From Hyphomicrobiales bacterium (GTDB lineage Bacteria > Pseudomonadota > Alphaproteobacteria > Rhizobiales > Devosiaceae), in assembly GCA_027487555.1 (NCBI GenBank), contig JAIYDI010000029.1, positions 186,001-250,000 on the forward strand: 64,000 nucleotides of DNA, written 5' to 3'. Position numbers and translations under genes: made by a program. Within the stretch, counting starts at the first letter, position 1. The number at the start of each line of letters is the position of its first letter. Positions 17,098 to 25,559 of this stretch are shown here, in pieces. The notes below the pieces were generated by a model, which had not been told where the DNA came from, did not search any database, and saw only the letters and a list, made by a program, of their open reading frames with translations.

Positions 17098-18132
17098 TCA
17101 GCGCACGTCCATTGCGTCGCTGCCGCCCGCTACGAACTCCATCGGCCAGACCTTGTGCACTATGCCCCTGGGATAGACGTCTGCGAAGGCTGGCATCGAC
17201 GCCAGCAGCGACTCTCCGAGGCCGACCCCAAGGTCGCGCAGTGACAGGCGGAAGCAACTCAGCCGGGGTGTAAGGAAGCTGGCCAGTGGGGATTCCCGAA
17301 AGCCGATGATAGCGAGGTCCTTGCCTGGCGCGAGGCCCTCCTCCTGGAGGCGCCGATATACGCCGACGGCCATGAATTCGTAAATGAGTATCAGCGCCGT
17401 AGGTCGATCGGGCAGGGTCAGCAGGTCGTGGGCGATGTGGTAGCCGCCCTGATCGGATGATGCGGCCCTGAGCACGAGCTGCGGATCGTATGCCAGACCG
17501 TGGCGCGCGAGTGCAGCCCGATAGGCATCATGAAAGACGAAACCAAGGTTGATGTCATTTCCCGGCATGCCGACGGCGATGCGTCGATGTCCCTTGGCGA
17601 CCAATCGATCCACCGACCGCAGCGCGTAGCCTTCGAAATCGAGGTCAAGCCAGGCATAGTCGTCGGGCATGGCCGACCGGCCCAGGGAAATGAACGGAAT
17701 CTGCGCCTTCTGCAGCAGTTCTATGCGCGGTTCCTTACGGTGGGTCGCTGAAATGATCAGGGCATCCGCGATGCGGCGCGCCACCATGCGCTGCAGATAC
17801 TGGTGCGGATCCTCGACGGTGGAGCAGGGGAGCACGATCAGGTCGAGATGATGGCGGGACAGCACGATCTGCACGCCATCGAACACGCCAAGGAAGAAAT
17901 TGTCGAGGTTGCCGGCGACGTCATTGCCGGACTCGATCATGAAGCCGACGGCATTGGTTGTACCCTGGCGCAGGCTTCGGCCCGACTGGTTTGGCACATA
18001 GCCGAGAGCCGCCGCTGCCTCTAGCACGCGACTGCGGGTCTCCGGGTTGACATCCGGCTTGCCATTCAGTGCGCGCGACACCGTCCCGATCGAGAGGTGC
18101 AGATGATCCGCCAATTCCCGGATTCCGGCCAT
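17098..18132 (-). CDS. LacI-family regulator of the sugar island
   Basis: This 344-aa repressor has an N-terminal LacI helix-turn-helix (IRELADHLHLSIGTVSRALNGKP, then the hinge helix region GYVPNQSGRSLRQG) and a periplasmic-binding-protein-like effector domain (GFMIESGNDVAGN, VDRLVAKGHRRIAVG, ALILIYEFMAVGVYRRL). It is divergent from the Gfo/Idh gene and the following ABC genes, and two GTAAACGTTT-type boxes occur in between, so it most likely represses that operon and responds to its sugar. I chose the ATG at 18132, which follows GGGGGA; the track start adds 11 residues. Confidence 0.88.
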   Translation of the reverse strand: MAGIRELADHLHLSIGTVSRALNGKPDVNPETRSRVLEAAAALGYVPNQSGRSLRQGTTNAVGFMIESGNDVAGNLDNFFLGVFDGVQIVLSRHHLDLIVLPCSTVEDPHQYLQRMVARRIADALIISATHRKEPRIELLQKAQIPFISLGRSAMPDDYAWLDLDFEGYALRSVDRLVAKGHRRIAVGMPGNDINLGFVFHDAYRAALARHGLAYDPQLVLRAASSDQGGYHIAHDLLTLPDRPTALILIYEFMAVGVYRRLQEEGLAPGKDLAIIGFRESPLASFLTPRLSCFRLSLRDLGVGLGESLLASMPAFADVYPRGIVHKVWPMEFVAGGSDAMDVR

Positions 18133-18226
18133 GGTTCCCCCATAAGCGCTTCCCCACGCTACCAAGGGTCTACCTCAGGTGAGCGACTGGGCGCCATGTC
18201 AATTTAGATCAGGGCGTTGCATTGGC

Positions 18227-18291
18227 AAAAAACGTTTACGGAACGCTATTGACAGAAAACGGCACGGCACAATAGCCTCGTAAACGTTTTC
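18227..18291 (+). promoter_or_regulatory. Divergent promoter with two LacI-type operators
   Basis: Two inverted half-sites occur: AAAAAACGTTTACGG (18227-18241) and CGTAAACGTTTTCGG (18279-18293), about 51 bp apart. Between them lies a TTGACA -35 candidate (18249-18254) with a weak -10 near 18271. The boxes match the general CGTTTAC-type LacI operator, and the layout fits repression by looping or blocking of the Gfo/Idh-ABC operon. The arrangement is visible; the regulator link is inference from position. Confidence 0.65.
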
Positions 18292-18351
18292 GGCAGCTAT
18301 GCTGACCTGTCGCAGAGCAGGCAGTTTCTGGCGTGTCGTGGAGGAGTTTTC

Positions 18352-19386
18352 ATGAGTTTTCGCGTCGTTCTGGCCGGGTGCGGAGCTATGTCCAAGGGCT
18401 GGCTCAAGGCCCTGCGCGATACGCCTGCCCTGCACGGGCAGGTGGAAATCGTTGGGCTCGTCGACTTGAACCCTGCAGCGGCCGAGGGGCTGCAGGCCGA
18501 GTTCGCGCTGTCGTCGGCGATCACCGGTACAGATTTAGGTGCCGTGCTCGATGCGACGAAGTCCGACATCGTGTTCGACGTCGTGATCCCCGGCGGACGG
18601 CATTCGGTGGTCAAGACAGCGCTTGCCCATGGCTGTCACGTGCTGAGTGAAAAGCCGATGGCAGCTAGCCTAGACGAGGCGCGCGATCTCGTCGCTGCCG
18701 CCAAGTCGGCCGGTCGCATCCACGCGATCGTGCAGAACCGCCGTTACAACGATGGCATAAGGCGCATAAGGGCTACGCTCGACAGCGGCATGCTCGGCAC
18801 GCTCAATGCCATTCATTGCGATTTCTTCGTAGGCGCGCATTTCGGCGGCTTCCGTGAAGACATGGACCACGTGCTGCTTGTCGACATGGCGATCCATACA
18901 CTCGACGCAGCGCGCTATCTCGCAGGGCGGCACCCAACCGCGGTCTATTGCCTCGAAGGCAACCCGCGCTCGTCATGGTACCGGCACGGTTCGGTTGCCA
19001 ACGCGATCTTCGAGTTTGGGCCCGAGCTGATCTTCACCTATCGCGGCTCATGGAGTGCCGAGGGCGCCAATACCAGTTGGGACAGCGACTGGCGCCTCGT
19101 CGGCTCGAAGGGCACGCTGCTCTGGGATGGGGAGGGCGGGTTCGAACTCAACCTCGTTGCTGGCAGCGAGGGATTCTTCCGCCCGCTGGAGCCGGCAGCG
19201 GTCGCGCAGCCGCATGACCAGCAACAGACGCTCGGCCATGCCAGTGTGCTTATCGAATTTCTCGATGCGCTCCGCACAGGGCGCGCACCGGAAACCGTCT
19301 CATCAGACAATTTCAAGAGTCTCGCCATGGTGTTCGCCGCGATCGAAAGCGCCGGCCGCCGCGAGCGCGTCGCCATCAGCCTCTAG
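18352..19386 (+). CDS. Gfo/Idh/MocA-family sugar oxidoreductase
   Basis: This 344-aa NAD(P)-dependent dehydrogenase probably acts on a sugar or inositol-like ring. The dinucleotide fold opens with VVLAGCGAMSKGWLKAL, and the family EKP motif appears as VLSEKPMAA (about 100-108). The C-terminal beta-sheet domain contains HCDFFVGAHFGGFREDMDHVLLVDMAIHTLDAARYLAG, with the region that holds the catalytic Lys/His motif. It is the first gene of the LacI-controlled operon and precedes an isomerase gene by 11 bp. The ATG follows GGAGG at 18341-18345. Confidence 0.88.
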   Translation: MSFRVVLAGCGAMSKGWLKALRDTPALHGQVEIVGLVDLNPAAAEGLQAEFALSSAITGTDLGAVLDATKSDIVFDVVIPGGRHSVVKTALAHGCHVLSEKPMAASLDEARDLVAAAKSAGRIHAIVQNRRYNDGIRRIRATLDSGMLGTLNAIHCDFFVGAHFGGFREDMDHVLLVDMAIHTLDAARYLAGRHPTAVYCLEGNPRSSWYRHGSVANAIFEFGPELIFTYRGSWSAEGANTSWDSDWRLVGSKGTLLWDGEGGFELNLVAGSEGFFRPLEPAAVAQPHDQQQTLGHASVLIEFLDALRTGRAPETVSSDNFKSLAMVFAAIESAGRRERVAISL

Positions 19387-19397
19387 GAAGCCCGCAC

Positions 19398-20336
19398 GTG
19401 TCCAACCCGGCCAAATCCATTCGCATCGGCACCATGATCTCGGCTTCGTCCGGCAAGGCGCCGGAGAACATCGCCAAGATCGTCGGCCTCGGCTTCGAGA
19501 GCTTCGAGCCGTTCTTCTGGCAGACGACCAATGGTCAGGACCTTGCTGAACTCGGCAAGCGCTGCCGTGACGCGATCGGCGATCGCGACATCACCATGTC
19601 CACGCTCGGGATGTTCGGCAATCCGCTCGAGGAGCAGCCGATGGATCTCGAGACCTTCGCGGGGTGGGAGGCCTGCATCGACAATGCTCACCATTTCGGC
19701 GCGACCTGCGTTGCGGGATTCACCGGGCGGGTGCGGGGCAAGCCGCTGACCGACAGCCTGCCGCGCTACAAGCAAATTTGGAGCGAGCTGGGCAAGCGCG
19801 CCGCCGACAAGGGCATCAAGATCGCCTTCGAGAACTGTGCCATGGACGGCAACTGGGCCACCGGCGACTGGAACATCGCGCATAACCCGGATGCGTGGGA
19901 GCTGATCTTCAACGAGACCCCGGACGAGCATTTCGGCCTCGAATGGGAGCCCTGCCACCAGCTCGTCTACCTGATCGATCCGCTGCCGCAGATCCGCAAG
20001 TGGGCGCACAAGTTCTTCCACGTGCACGGCAAGGACGCGACTGTCCGCTGGGACGTGATCCGCGAGCACGGCATCTTCGGCAAGGAGAAGTTCGTGTTCA
20101 TGCGCACCCCGGGCTTCGGGGACAGCAACTGGACCGATGTGATCTCCGAGTTGCGTCTCGCCGGTTGGTCCGGCTCGATCGACATCGAGGGCTGGCACGA
20201 TCCGGTCTATCGCGACGCGCTCGAAATGACTGGGCAGGTCCGCGCGCTCAACTATCTCAAGCAGAGCCGAGGTGGCGACTTCATCGATTATGACTCGCTC
20301 TATGGCGGCGGCGATCCCTCGCTTGTGAAGAGCTGA
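19398..20336 (+). CDS. Sugar phosphate isomerase/epimerase family protein
   Basis: This 312-aa TIM-barrel protein is of the AP-endonuclease-2/xylose-isomerase-like group, which interconverts ketoses or dehydro-sugars. Visible elements are GTMISASSGKAPENIAKIVGLGFESFEPF, the metal-site segments AFENCAMDG, GLEWEPCHQ and FHVHGKDAT, and the late SIDIEGWHDP. It starts with GTG after AGGAAG. It is placed between the dehydrogenase and the ABC binding protein genes, so it likely rearranges the sugar the dehydrogenase produces. The exact substrate cannot be read. A terminator-like hairpin separates it from the binding protein. Confidence 0.85.
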   Translation: MSNPAKSIRIGTMISASSGKAPENIAKIVGLGFESFEPFFWQTTNGQDLAELGKRCRDAIGDRDITMSTLGMFGNPLEEQPMDLETFAGWEACIDNAHHFGATCVAGFTGRVRGKPLTDSLPRYKQIWSELGKRAADKGIKIAFENCAMDGNWATGDWNIAHNPDAWELIFNETPDEHFGLEWEPCHQLVYLIDPLPQIRKWAHKFFHVHGKDATVRWDVIREHGIFGKEKFVFMRTPGFGDSNWTDVISELRLAGWSGSIDIEGWHDPVYRDALEMTGQVRALNYLKQSRGGDFIDYDSLYGGGDPSLVKS

Positions 20337-20360
20337 TTTCCTGCCCTCGCCGTGTGGGTC

Positions 20361-20408
20361 GCGAACCGACGCCGGTGGTCTGGGACATAGAGATCGGTTC
20401 GCCTTTTT
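20361..20408 (+). terminator. Terminator-like hairpin before ABC binding-protein gene
   Basis: GCGAACCG (20361-20368) and CGGTTCGC (20395-20402) form a perfect 8-bp stem with a 26-base loop, followed by CTTTTT. The T run is directly followed by the ribosome-binding sequence GGGAGGAAAGG of the binding-protein gene at 20421. The site could attenuate transcription from the dehydrogenase-isomerase pair or protect the downstream transcript end. Confidence 0.5.
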
Positions 20409-20420
20409 GGGAGGAAAGGT

Positions 20421-21686
20421 ATGATTAAACTCACGACTCTTGCGCTTGCGGCGGCTTCGACGCTTGCGCTTCTGGGCGGGATTGCACAGGCGCAAGACAA
20501 AACCTTCAACATCTGGTGGTTCGAAGGCGCCGACAGCGCGCAGGGCATCGCCTGGGCCAAGGCTCTCGACGAATTCAAGGCAGCGCATCCGGATGTAACG
20601 GTCAATTTCGAGCAGAAGACGTTTGCCCAGCTGCAGCAGTCGGGCAGCATGATCCTCAACTCGAACGAAGCGCCGGACGTCCTGCAGTATAACAAGGGCA
20701 ATGCCACCGCGGGTCTGGTGGCAAGCCAGGGGCTGCTGACCAATCTCGACGACTATGTTGTCAGCCAAGGCTGGGACAAGATCCTCAACGAAGGCGATTT
20801 CGTTCTCAGCCGGTATGACGAGAGGGGCATCTATGGCTCCGGCCCCGTGTGGGGCATTCCGGCGAATGGCGAATATGTCTCGGCCTTCTACAATATCGAC
20901 ATGTTCGAAAAGGCCGGCCTCATGGTTCCCACCTCGATAGAGGAGTGGGAAGCGGCCATGGACACGTTCCAGAAGCAGGGCGTGACACCACTGGCGCTCG
21001 GCGGAGTCGACACGAGCGGCCAGCACCTGCTTGCGTCGCTGGCCTATACGCAGGCAGACGATACCTGGATCCAGAACTATCAGGGCCTCAAGGAGCCGCT
21101 CGATGGCGCGCCCTTCCTCTATGCCGCCCAGAAGCTCGTCGACTGGGTCGGTAAGGGCTATATCAGCAAGGACTCCACGGGCATGAAGGACCCGGATGCC
21201 GCGCTGCTGTTCACCTCGGGCAAGGCGCCGATCTATGTGTCCGGCACCTGGAACCTGGGCGGCTTCTCAGCGACCATCAAGGACTTCAAATGGGGCCAGT
21301 TCATCATACCGACGCCCAAATACTCTGTCGGCTCGACCGGTAACCTCTGGGTGATCCCGACTGGTGCCAAGAACAAGGACCTTGCCGCAGAGTGGATCAG
21401 CCTGACCCTGTCGCCCAAGTATCAGACTGAAATGGCCAATGCCGGAGGCGTTGCCATTGCGGCAGATCCCGCAACGATCACCAACCCGGTGGGCAAGAAC
21501 GCCGTCGAGGTCTTCAAGCAGATTTCCGACAAGAACGGCCTCGGCTTCTACCCGGATTGGCCAGTGCCCGGCTTCTACGATGTGCTCAACCAGAAGGATA
21601 CGGGCCTGTTCCAGGGCTCGCTGACCGCCGAACAGTTCGTCGAGGAGATCAAGCAGGTCTATGACGACGCGCAGGCGAACCAATAA
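20421..21686 (+). CDS. ABC sugar-binding protein, family 1
   Basis: This 421-aa periplasmic binding protein of family 1 carries sugars to an ABC importer. The signal peptide is LTTLALAAASTLALLGGIAQAQ. The mature part shows the usual pattern NIWWFEGADSAQGIAWAKALDEFKAAHPDVTV, the central PDVLQYNKGN, and the late segments LFTSGKAPIYVSGTWNL and IPTGAKNKDLAAEWI. The start follows GGGAGGAAAGG. It precedes two permease genes; there is no ATPase gene in the operon. A binding preference for an oligosaccharide or sugar alcohol is possible, but the ligand cannot be named. Confidence 0.93.
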   Translation: MIKLTTLALAAASTLALLGGIAQAQDKTFNIWWFEGADSAQGIAWAKALDEFKAAHPDVTVNFEQKTFAQLQQSGSMILNSNEAPDVLQYNKGNATAGLVASQGLLTNLDDYVVSQGWDKILNEGDFVLSRYDERGIYGSGPVWGIPANGEYVSAFYNIDMFEKAGLMVPTSIEEWEAAMDTFQKQGVTPLALGGVDTSGQHLLASLAYTQADDTWIQNYQGLKEPLDGAPFLYAAQKLVDWVGKGYISKDSTGMKDPDAALLFTSGKAPIYVSGTWNLGGFSATIKDFKWGQFIIPTPKYSVGSTGNLWVIPTGAKNKDLAAEWISLTLSPKYQTEMANAGGVAIAADPATITNPVGKNAVEVFKQISDKNGLGFYPDWPVPGFYDVLNQKDTGLFQGSLTAEQFVEEIKQVYDDAQANQ

Positions 21687-21705
21687 GCGCCAGCGCTGAC
21701 ATCAT

Positions 21706-21738
21706 CCGGGTCGCCGCACGGGAGGTGTGGCGGCCCGG
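21706..21738 (+). terminator. Hairpin between binding-protein and permease genes
   Basis: CCGGGTCGCCGCAC and GTGTGGCGGCCCGG pair over 14 bases with G-U wobbles around a 5-base loop. It lies between the binding-protein stop and the first permease start. It has no T tract, so it is likely an RNA stabiliser or attenuator rather than a full terminator. Confidence 0.55.
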
Positions 21739-21756
21739 TCCAAAGAGGAGGGGACC

Positions 21757-22665
21757 ATGGCAGCGGCACTACCTGCCTTTCACAGCCGTCGCGGCTATTA
21801 TCTCTATCTATTGCCCGGTACGATCGGTCTGACGCTGATTGTGCTCATTCCGCAGATCGCGAACTTCGTGCTGAGCTTCACGGCATGGAAGGGTGTCGGT
21901 ACCCCGCGCTGGGTGGGCCTGCAGAACTATCAACGGTTGCTGACCGATGACCAGTTCTGGGGGTCGATGTGGAACACCCTGCTGTTCATGGTCTCCATGA
22001 CGCTGATCCCGGTCGTGATCGGGCTGATCCTCGCCTCGGTGCTCTTCGACTATATACGTGACCAATTCGGCGAGCGGCTTTCGAGCCTGTTCCGTGCCGG
22101 CTTCTATCTTCCGCAGATCCTCCCGGTGACTGCGGCGGGTGTGCTGTGGGGTTGGATTCTCAGTCCGATCGGTATCGTCAATTCCGTTCTCGAAGCCCTG
22201 GGCCTCGGTGCCCTGACGCAGAACTGGATCGGCGATGCATCCTTTGCATTGCCCGCCGTGTCGCTCATGATCGTCTGGATCCAGGTGGGGTATTGCCTCG
22301 TCGTGTTCATGGCCGGGCTGTCACGCATCGATCCGGCGCTTTACGAAGCCGCGCAACTCGATGGCGCCGGCTGGTGGCAGCGTTTCTTCTCGATCACAAT
22401 TCCGATGCTGGCCCCGGAGATCTTCGTGGTCGTTCTGACCACGCTGATCCATGCCCTCAAGGTGTTTGCGCCCATCTTCGTGCTCACCGTGGGCGGGCCG
22501 GACAATGCGACCATGGTACCGTCCTATCTCACGTACTACCACTTCTTCACAACGCAACGGGTCGGCTACGCCGCGGCGATCGCGACGGTGCAGATGATCC
22601 TGACTATGGGGCTTGCGGTGATCTTCCTGCGCTTCCAGGCGAGACAGTCAGAGGCGAGGGGCTGA
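21757..22665 (+). CDS. ABC sugar permease, MalF/UgpA-type
   Basis: This 302-aa inner-membrane permease has six hydrophobic stretches, beginning YYLYLLPGTIGLTLIVLIPQIANFVL. The coupling-helix EAA loop is recognisable as EAAQLDGAGWWQRFFSITIPML. It forms the channel with the following permease and receives sugar from the upstream binding protein. The ATG at 21757 is chosen because AGGAGGGG is 4 bases upstream; the track start adds 10 residues. Gene spacing to the second permease is 3 bp. Confidence 0.93.
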   Translation: MAAALPAFHSRRGYYLYLLPGTIGLTLIVLIPQIANFVLSFTAWKGVGTPRWVGLQNYQRLLTDDQFWGSMWNTLLFMVSMTLIPVVIGLILASVLFDYIRDQFGERLSSLFRAGFYLPQILPVTAAGVLWGWILSPIGIVNSVLEALGLGALTQNWIGDASFALPAVSLMIVWIQVGYCLVVFMAGLSRIDPALYEAAQLDGAGWWQRFFSITIPMLAPEIFVVVLTTLIHALKVFAPIFVLTVGGPDNATMVPSYLTYYHFFTTQRVGYAAAIATVQMILTMGLAVIFLRFQARQSEARG

Positions 22666-22668
22666 TCC

Positions 22669-23562
22669 ATGGCAAACCAGGGTGTTGTCAAGAGTGCCGC
22701 CATGGGTGCGCCGAAACCTGTTTCGAGGCGCGGCCGCAAGCAAAGGGGAGCAGTCCGCTGGCTGGTTCTGGCGCTCATGCTGGCGCTGCTTGCACTGACA
22801 CTGTTTCCGTTCGTCCTCGCGCTCATCAATGCCGTGAAGACCGGGCCGGATTATGCGGCCAATGGGCCGCTCTCCATTCCAACCAGCATTCAGTTCGACG
22901 CTCTCGCGAAGTTCTGGGATATGGCGGATTATTCGCGCAAGCTGCTCAACAGCACGTTGATCAGCGCGGGCGTCTCGGTGCTGGCAGTGCTGCTCAGCCT
23001 GCTCAGCGCCTACGCACTGGGCATCGGCGAGGTGCGCGGGTCGAGCGTCATTCTCGCCATGCTGCTGCTCGGCACAATGGTGCCGCAGGAGTCGATCGTC
23101 TATCCGATCTACTATATGGCGAAAGCCGTCGGCCTCTACGACACGCAACTGGCAGTGATCATTGTCATTGCGGTGCTGCAGAGCGCGTTCGGCACCTATC
23201 TGCTCGCGTCGGTGATGAGCACTTTCCCGCGCGAGATCCTCGAGGCGGCGGAAATCGACGGCGCGTCGCGTTGGGAAATCCTGATCAATGTCGTCGTGCC
23301 GATCATGCGACCGACGCTGATGGTTCTGGGGACGTTCTTTTTCATCTGGACCTGGAATGAGTTCCTGATCCCTGTCGTGATGCTGGTTTCGAACGACAAC
23401 CAGACCGTGTCGGTGGCAATGGGCCTCACCCGCGGGCAGAACCTGTCGGATCCGATTTTGCAGGCGGCCGCCTCACTGCTTGGCATTGCGCCGACGGTGA
23501 TCTTCTTCTTGATCTTCCAGCGCACGCTCACGCGGGGAGTCGCCGCCGGCGCAGTCAAGTAG
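22669..23562 (+). CDS. ABC sugar permease, MalG/UgpE-type
   Basis: This 297-aa inner-membrane permease partners the preceding one. A basic N-terminal tail (RRGRKQRGAVRW) leads to the first helix, and the EAA loop reads EAAEIDGASRWEILINVVVPIM. The C-terminal end (IFQRTLTRGVAAGAVK) is typical of this type. The operon then ends without an ATPase gene, so the importer must borrow one. The multi-sugar ATPase encoded at 49803 in this window, or one elsewhere in the genome, is a candidate. Confidence 0.93.
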   Translation: MANQGVVKSAAMGAPKPVSRRGRKQRGAVRWLVLALMLALLALTLFPFVLALINAVKTGPDYAANGPLSIPTSIQFDALAKFWDMADYSRKLLNSTLISAGVSVLAVLLSLLSAYALGIGEVRGSSVILAMLLLGTMVPQESIVYPIYYMAKAVGLYDTQLAVIIVIAVLQSAFGTYLLASVMSTFPREILEAAEIDGASRWEILINVVVPIMRPTLMVLGTFFFIWTWNEFLIPVVMLVSNDNQTVSVAMGLTRGQNLSDPILQAAASLLGIAPTVIFFLIFQRTLTRGVAAGAVK

Positions 23563-23586
23563 ACACCTCGACCGGCAGAGTTCGGC

Positions 23587-23715
23587 TCAAATGGTCCGTG
23601 CCCGGTCGCTGCGGTGCGGACCAGGGCCAAAGGCGATGGTGTCCAACACACTCACCAATCGGGGCAGGGTATTCGGCCGGTCGGCAAGCAGCTCGACGGT
23701 GATCCGCGGGTTCAT
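23587..23715 (-). pseudogene. Short ORF coupled to XRE-cupin gene, possible remnant
   Basis: This 42-codon ORF begins with an ATG that overlaps the stop of the XRE-cupin gene (ATGA). The first residues, ITVELLADRPNTLPRLVSVL, look like the beginning of a GNAT acetyltransferase, a common partner of XRE-cupin regulators, but the frame stops after 42 codons and only the end of the convergent permease gene follows. It is probably a truncated remnant; a real small peptide cannot be excluded. Confidence 0.3.
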
Positions 23716-24326
23716 TCGCTGAGCGGCGCGACAATCCGCGAGCAGACCCACAGAATGGTCGCGGCTGCGTCGCCGGTCGACACCACGGCATGACCCATGG
23801 TGCTGTCGAAATAGCAGCTATCGCCAGCCTCGAGCACCATCGGCGAATAGTGCTCGGTATTGAGCGTGATGCGCCCATCGAGCACGAAAATGAACTCCTC
23901 GCCCTCATGGCTGACGAGGTTAGGGAAGTCCTTCAGGTCGTTTGCCTTGATTGTAGCCAGCATCGGCACGAACTGCTTTCGCCTGACATCGGCGCAAAGC
24001 ATCTCATAGTCGTATTGGGCAATGGACTGGCGCACGCCCTGGCCATGCCGCGTCACGGTCAATCGCCCAGTGCTCTGGCGGCGCTGGCCAGCGAACAGGT
24101 CGGTGATGTCTATGCCCAGTCCGTCCGCCAACCGCTGCATCGTGTCATAGGTGGGCGACATCTGGCCGTTCTCGATCTTCGAGAGCGCCGAGGAGGAGAT
24201 ATCGCTACGTTTGCCCAGCTCGGACAGTGTGAGCCCGGCCTCCCGTCGCAACCGCCGCACGATAGTCGACAGCGGCTCGGTCGGCGACACTTGCGGGAGT
24301 TCAGGGCTTGCGCTGAGATCGGCCAT
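23712..24326 (-). CDS. XRE-family regulator with cupin sensor domain
   Basis: The 204-aa protein joins an N-terminal Cro/C1-type helix-turn-helix (LTLSELGKRSDISSSALSKIENGQMSP) to a C-terminal cupin domain (GEEFIFVLDGRITL, VLEAGDSCYFDSTMGHAVVSTGD). Such proteins often control amino-acid or polyamine catabolism and may bind a small ligand in the cupin pocket. It is 15 bp after the Ldh2-type gene on the same strand and divergent from the Dpp/Hyu operon, so it is a likely regulator of both. The ATG at 24326 is preferred; the track begins one codon earlier at a GTG. Confidence 0.88.
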   Translation of the reverse strand: MADLSASPELPQVSPTEPLSTIVRRLRREAGLTLSELGKRSDISSSALSKIENGQMSPTYDTMQRLADGLGIDITDLFAGQRRQSTGRLTVTRHGQGVRQSIAQYDYEMLCADVRRKQFVPMLATIKANDLKDFPNLVSHEGEEFIFVLDGRITLNTEHYSPMVLEAGDSCYFDSTMGHAVVSTGDAAATILWVCSRIVAPLSE

Positions 24327-24341
24327 CACATCAATCCAGGT

Positions 24342-25409
24342 TCAGCCCGGCGAAGTGGCGGAACGTTTGTTCTGGTGCTGAAAATCGTCCGGAGCGCTGC
24401 GGCCCCATTCCGTTCCGGTTAGTGTCGAAATATCCGCAAGTAAAGCGTCGGAGACCCAAATGCCCAGCTCTTCCGAACGGGCACGGGCGGCATAGCGCCG
24501 ATCTCCCGGCAAGCGCGCGCCCTGCGCGGCTATGTCGGCGAACATCGCCTCTGCAGCTGCGCTCCCATCCACCGTTGCTCCAGTCGCGAAGCGCGCCAGA
24601 TCGAAGGCAATGACAATTTCGCCGTGCCGCGGAGCCAAGCCCTCGCCGCCGTCTTCTGCCAGCGCGTCCCGGCTCAGGAGGTCGCCAACGAGAGACGCCG
24701 CAAGAAGCTCGACCATTGCAGCCAATGCCGATCCCTTGTGGCCGCCAAAGGGCAGCATGGCGCCCGCCAGGATCGCCGCCGGATCGTTCGTCGCGTTGCC
24801 ATCCGCATCCAGGCCCCAGCCTGGAACTGCGGCCTTGCCCTCGCGACGGTGCAGTTCGATCTCGCCGCGGGCGATTTCGCTCGTCGCGAAATCGAAGACA
24901 AAGGGCGCGCGCCCGGGGCGCGGCCAGGAAAAGGCGATCGGGTTCGTGCCGAACACCGGGCGTGTGCCACCCGCCGGCGCCATCCAGGCATGGTTCGGCG
25001 TCATGGCCAGCGCCGAGAGACCTTCCCTCGCAAGGGGCTCCACCTCCGGCCAGAGTGCTGAGAGATGCAGACAGTTGCGGATGGCGAGCGCCGCAATCCC
25101 TTGGGATCGCGCTGCTTCGACCAGTATTGGCATGGCGAGATGGAAGGCGTAGGGCGCGAAGCTATCTGCGGCGTCGGCCAGAACGATACCCGGCGCCACA
25201 CGCCTTATCTTTGGCTCGTTACGGCCCCAGGTCGGCTTCTCGCGCATCGATCGGATCACGCCGAGCAAACGGTAGATCCCATGCGAAAAGCTCTCGTCAC
25301 GCTGCGCGTCAACCATCGCCTGCGCCACGATCTGCGCCTCTGCGGCGATCATCCCTTCCGCCCTCAGGCTCGCGCTGACCTGGCTCAGCAGATGATCATA
25401 GGAAAACAA
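24342..25409 (-). CDS. Ldh2-family oxidoreductase (malate/lactate or cyclic-imine reductase type)
   Basis: This NAD(P)-dependent reductase belongs to the malate/L-lactate dehydrogenase 2 superfamily, which includes delta-1-piperideine-2-carboxylate and pyrroline-2-carboxylate reductases. Motifs include AVVDAQ-like VDAQRDESFSHGIYRL with the family Ser-His pair, IRNCLHLSALWPEVEPLA, PVFGTNPIAFSWP and FGGHKGSALAAMVELLAA. In the context of hydantoinase genes, an imine or 2-oxo acid is a plausible substrate. The start is uncertain. The track start at 25547 overlaps an inverted repeat, and the first 46 residues do not look like the family. A TTG at 25409 gives the usual length of about 355 aa, while ATG 25526 is an alternative. 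Confidence 0.82.
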   Translation of the reverse strand: MFSYDHLLSQVSASLRAEGMIAAEAQIVAQAMVDAQRDESFSHGIYRLLGVIRSMREKPTWGRNEPKIRRVAPGIVLADAADSFAPYAFHLAMPILVEAARSQGIAALAIRNCLHLSALWPEVEPLAREGLSALAMTPNHAWMAPAGGTRPVFGTNPIAFSWPRPGRAPFVFDFATSEIARGEIELHRREGKAAVPGWGLDADGNATNDPAAILAGAMLPFGGHKGSALAAMVELLAASLVGDLLSRDALAEDGGEGLAPRHGEIVIAFDLARFATGATVDGSAAAEAMFADIAAQGARLPGDRRYAARARSEELGIWVSDALLADISTLTGTEWGRSAPDDFQHQNKRSATSPG

Positions 25410-25538
25410 GCTGCCGCCGTGAATTTCCGCGATCCCCGTCTGGTTTTGCTCAGCCCCGATCCATTCGCGGACTTGGCGAAAGGCCTGTCTGGCAACGCTT
25501 TTTGGGCACTTCGCCCACCCAGGCATACTAGGAATTTC

Positions 25539-25559
25539 ATTCTCCAAAAGAAAGAGAAT
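25539..25559. promoter_or_regulatory. Inverted repeat in divergent Ldh2/Dpp promoter region
   Basis: ATTCTC and GAGAAT form a perfect 6-bp inverted repeat with a 9-bp A-rich spacer, in the AT-rich zone between the Ldh2-family gene and the peptide-binding protein gene. It is a candidate site for the XRE-cupin regulator. Its position also argues against the longest Ldh2 start. Confidence 0.4.

Noticed and set aside
19383-21026. 547-aa ORF on the minus strand
   Set aside because: It lies opposite the isomerase and binding-protein genes, both with clear family motifs. It is a GC-rich shadow frame with His/Arg/Ala-rich composition and no domain.
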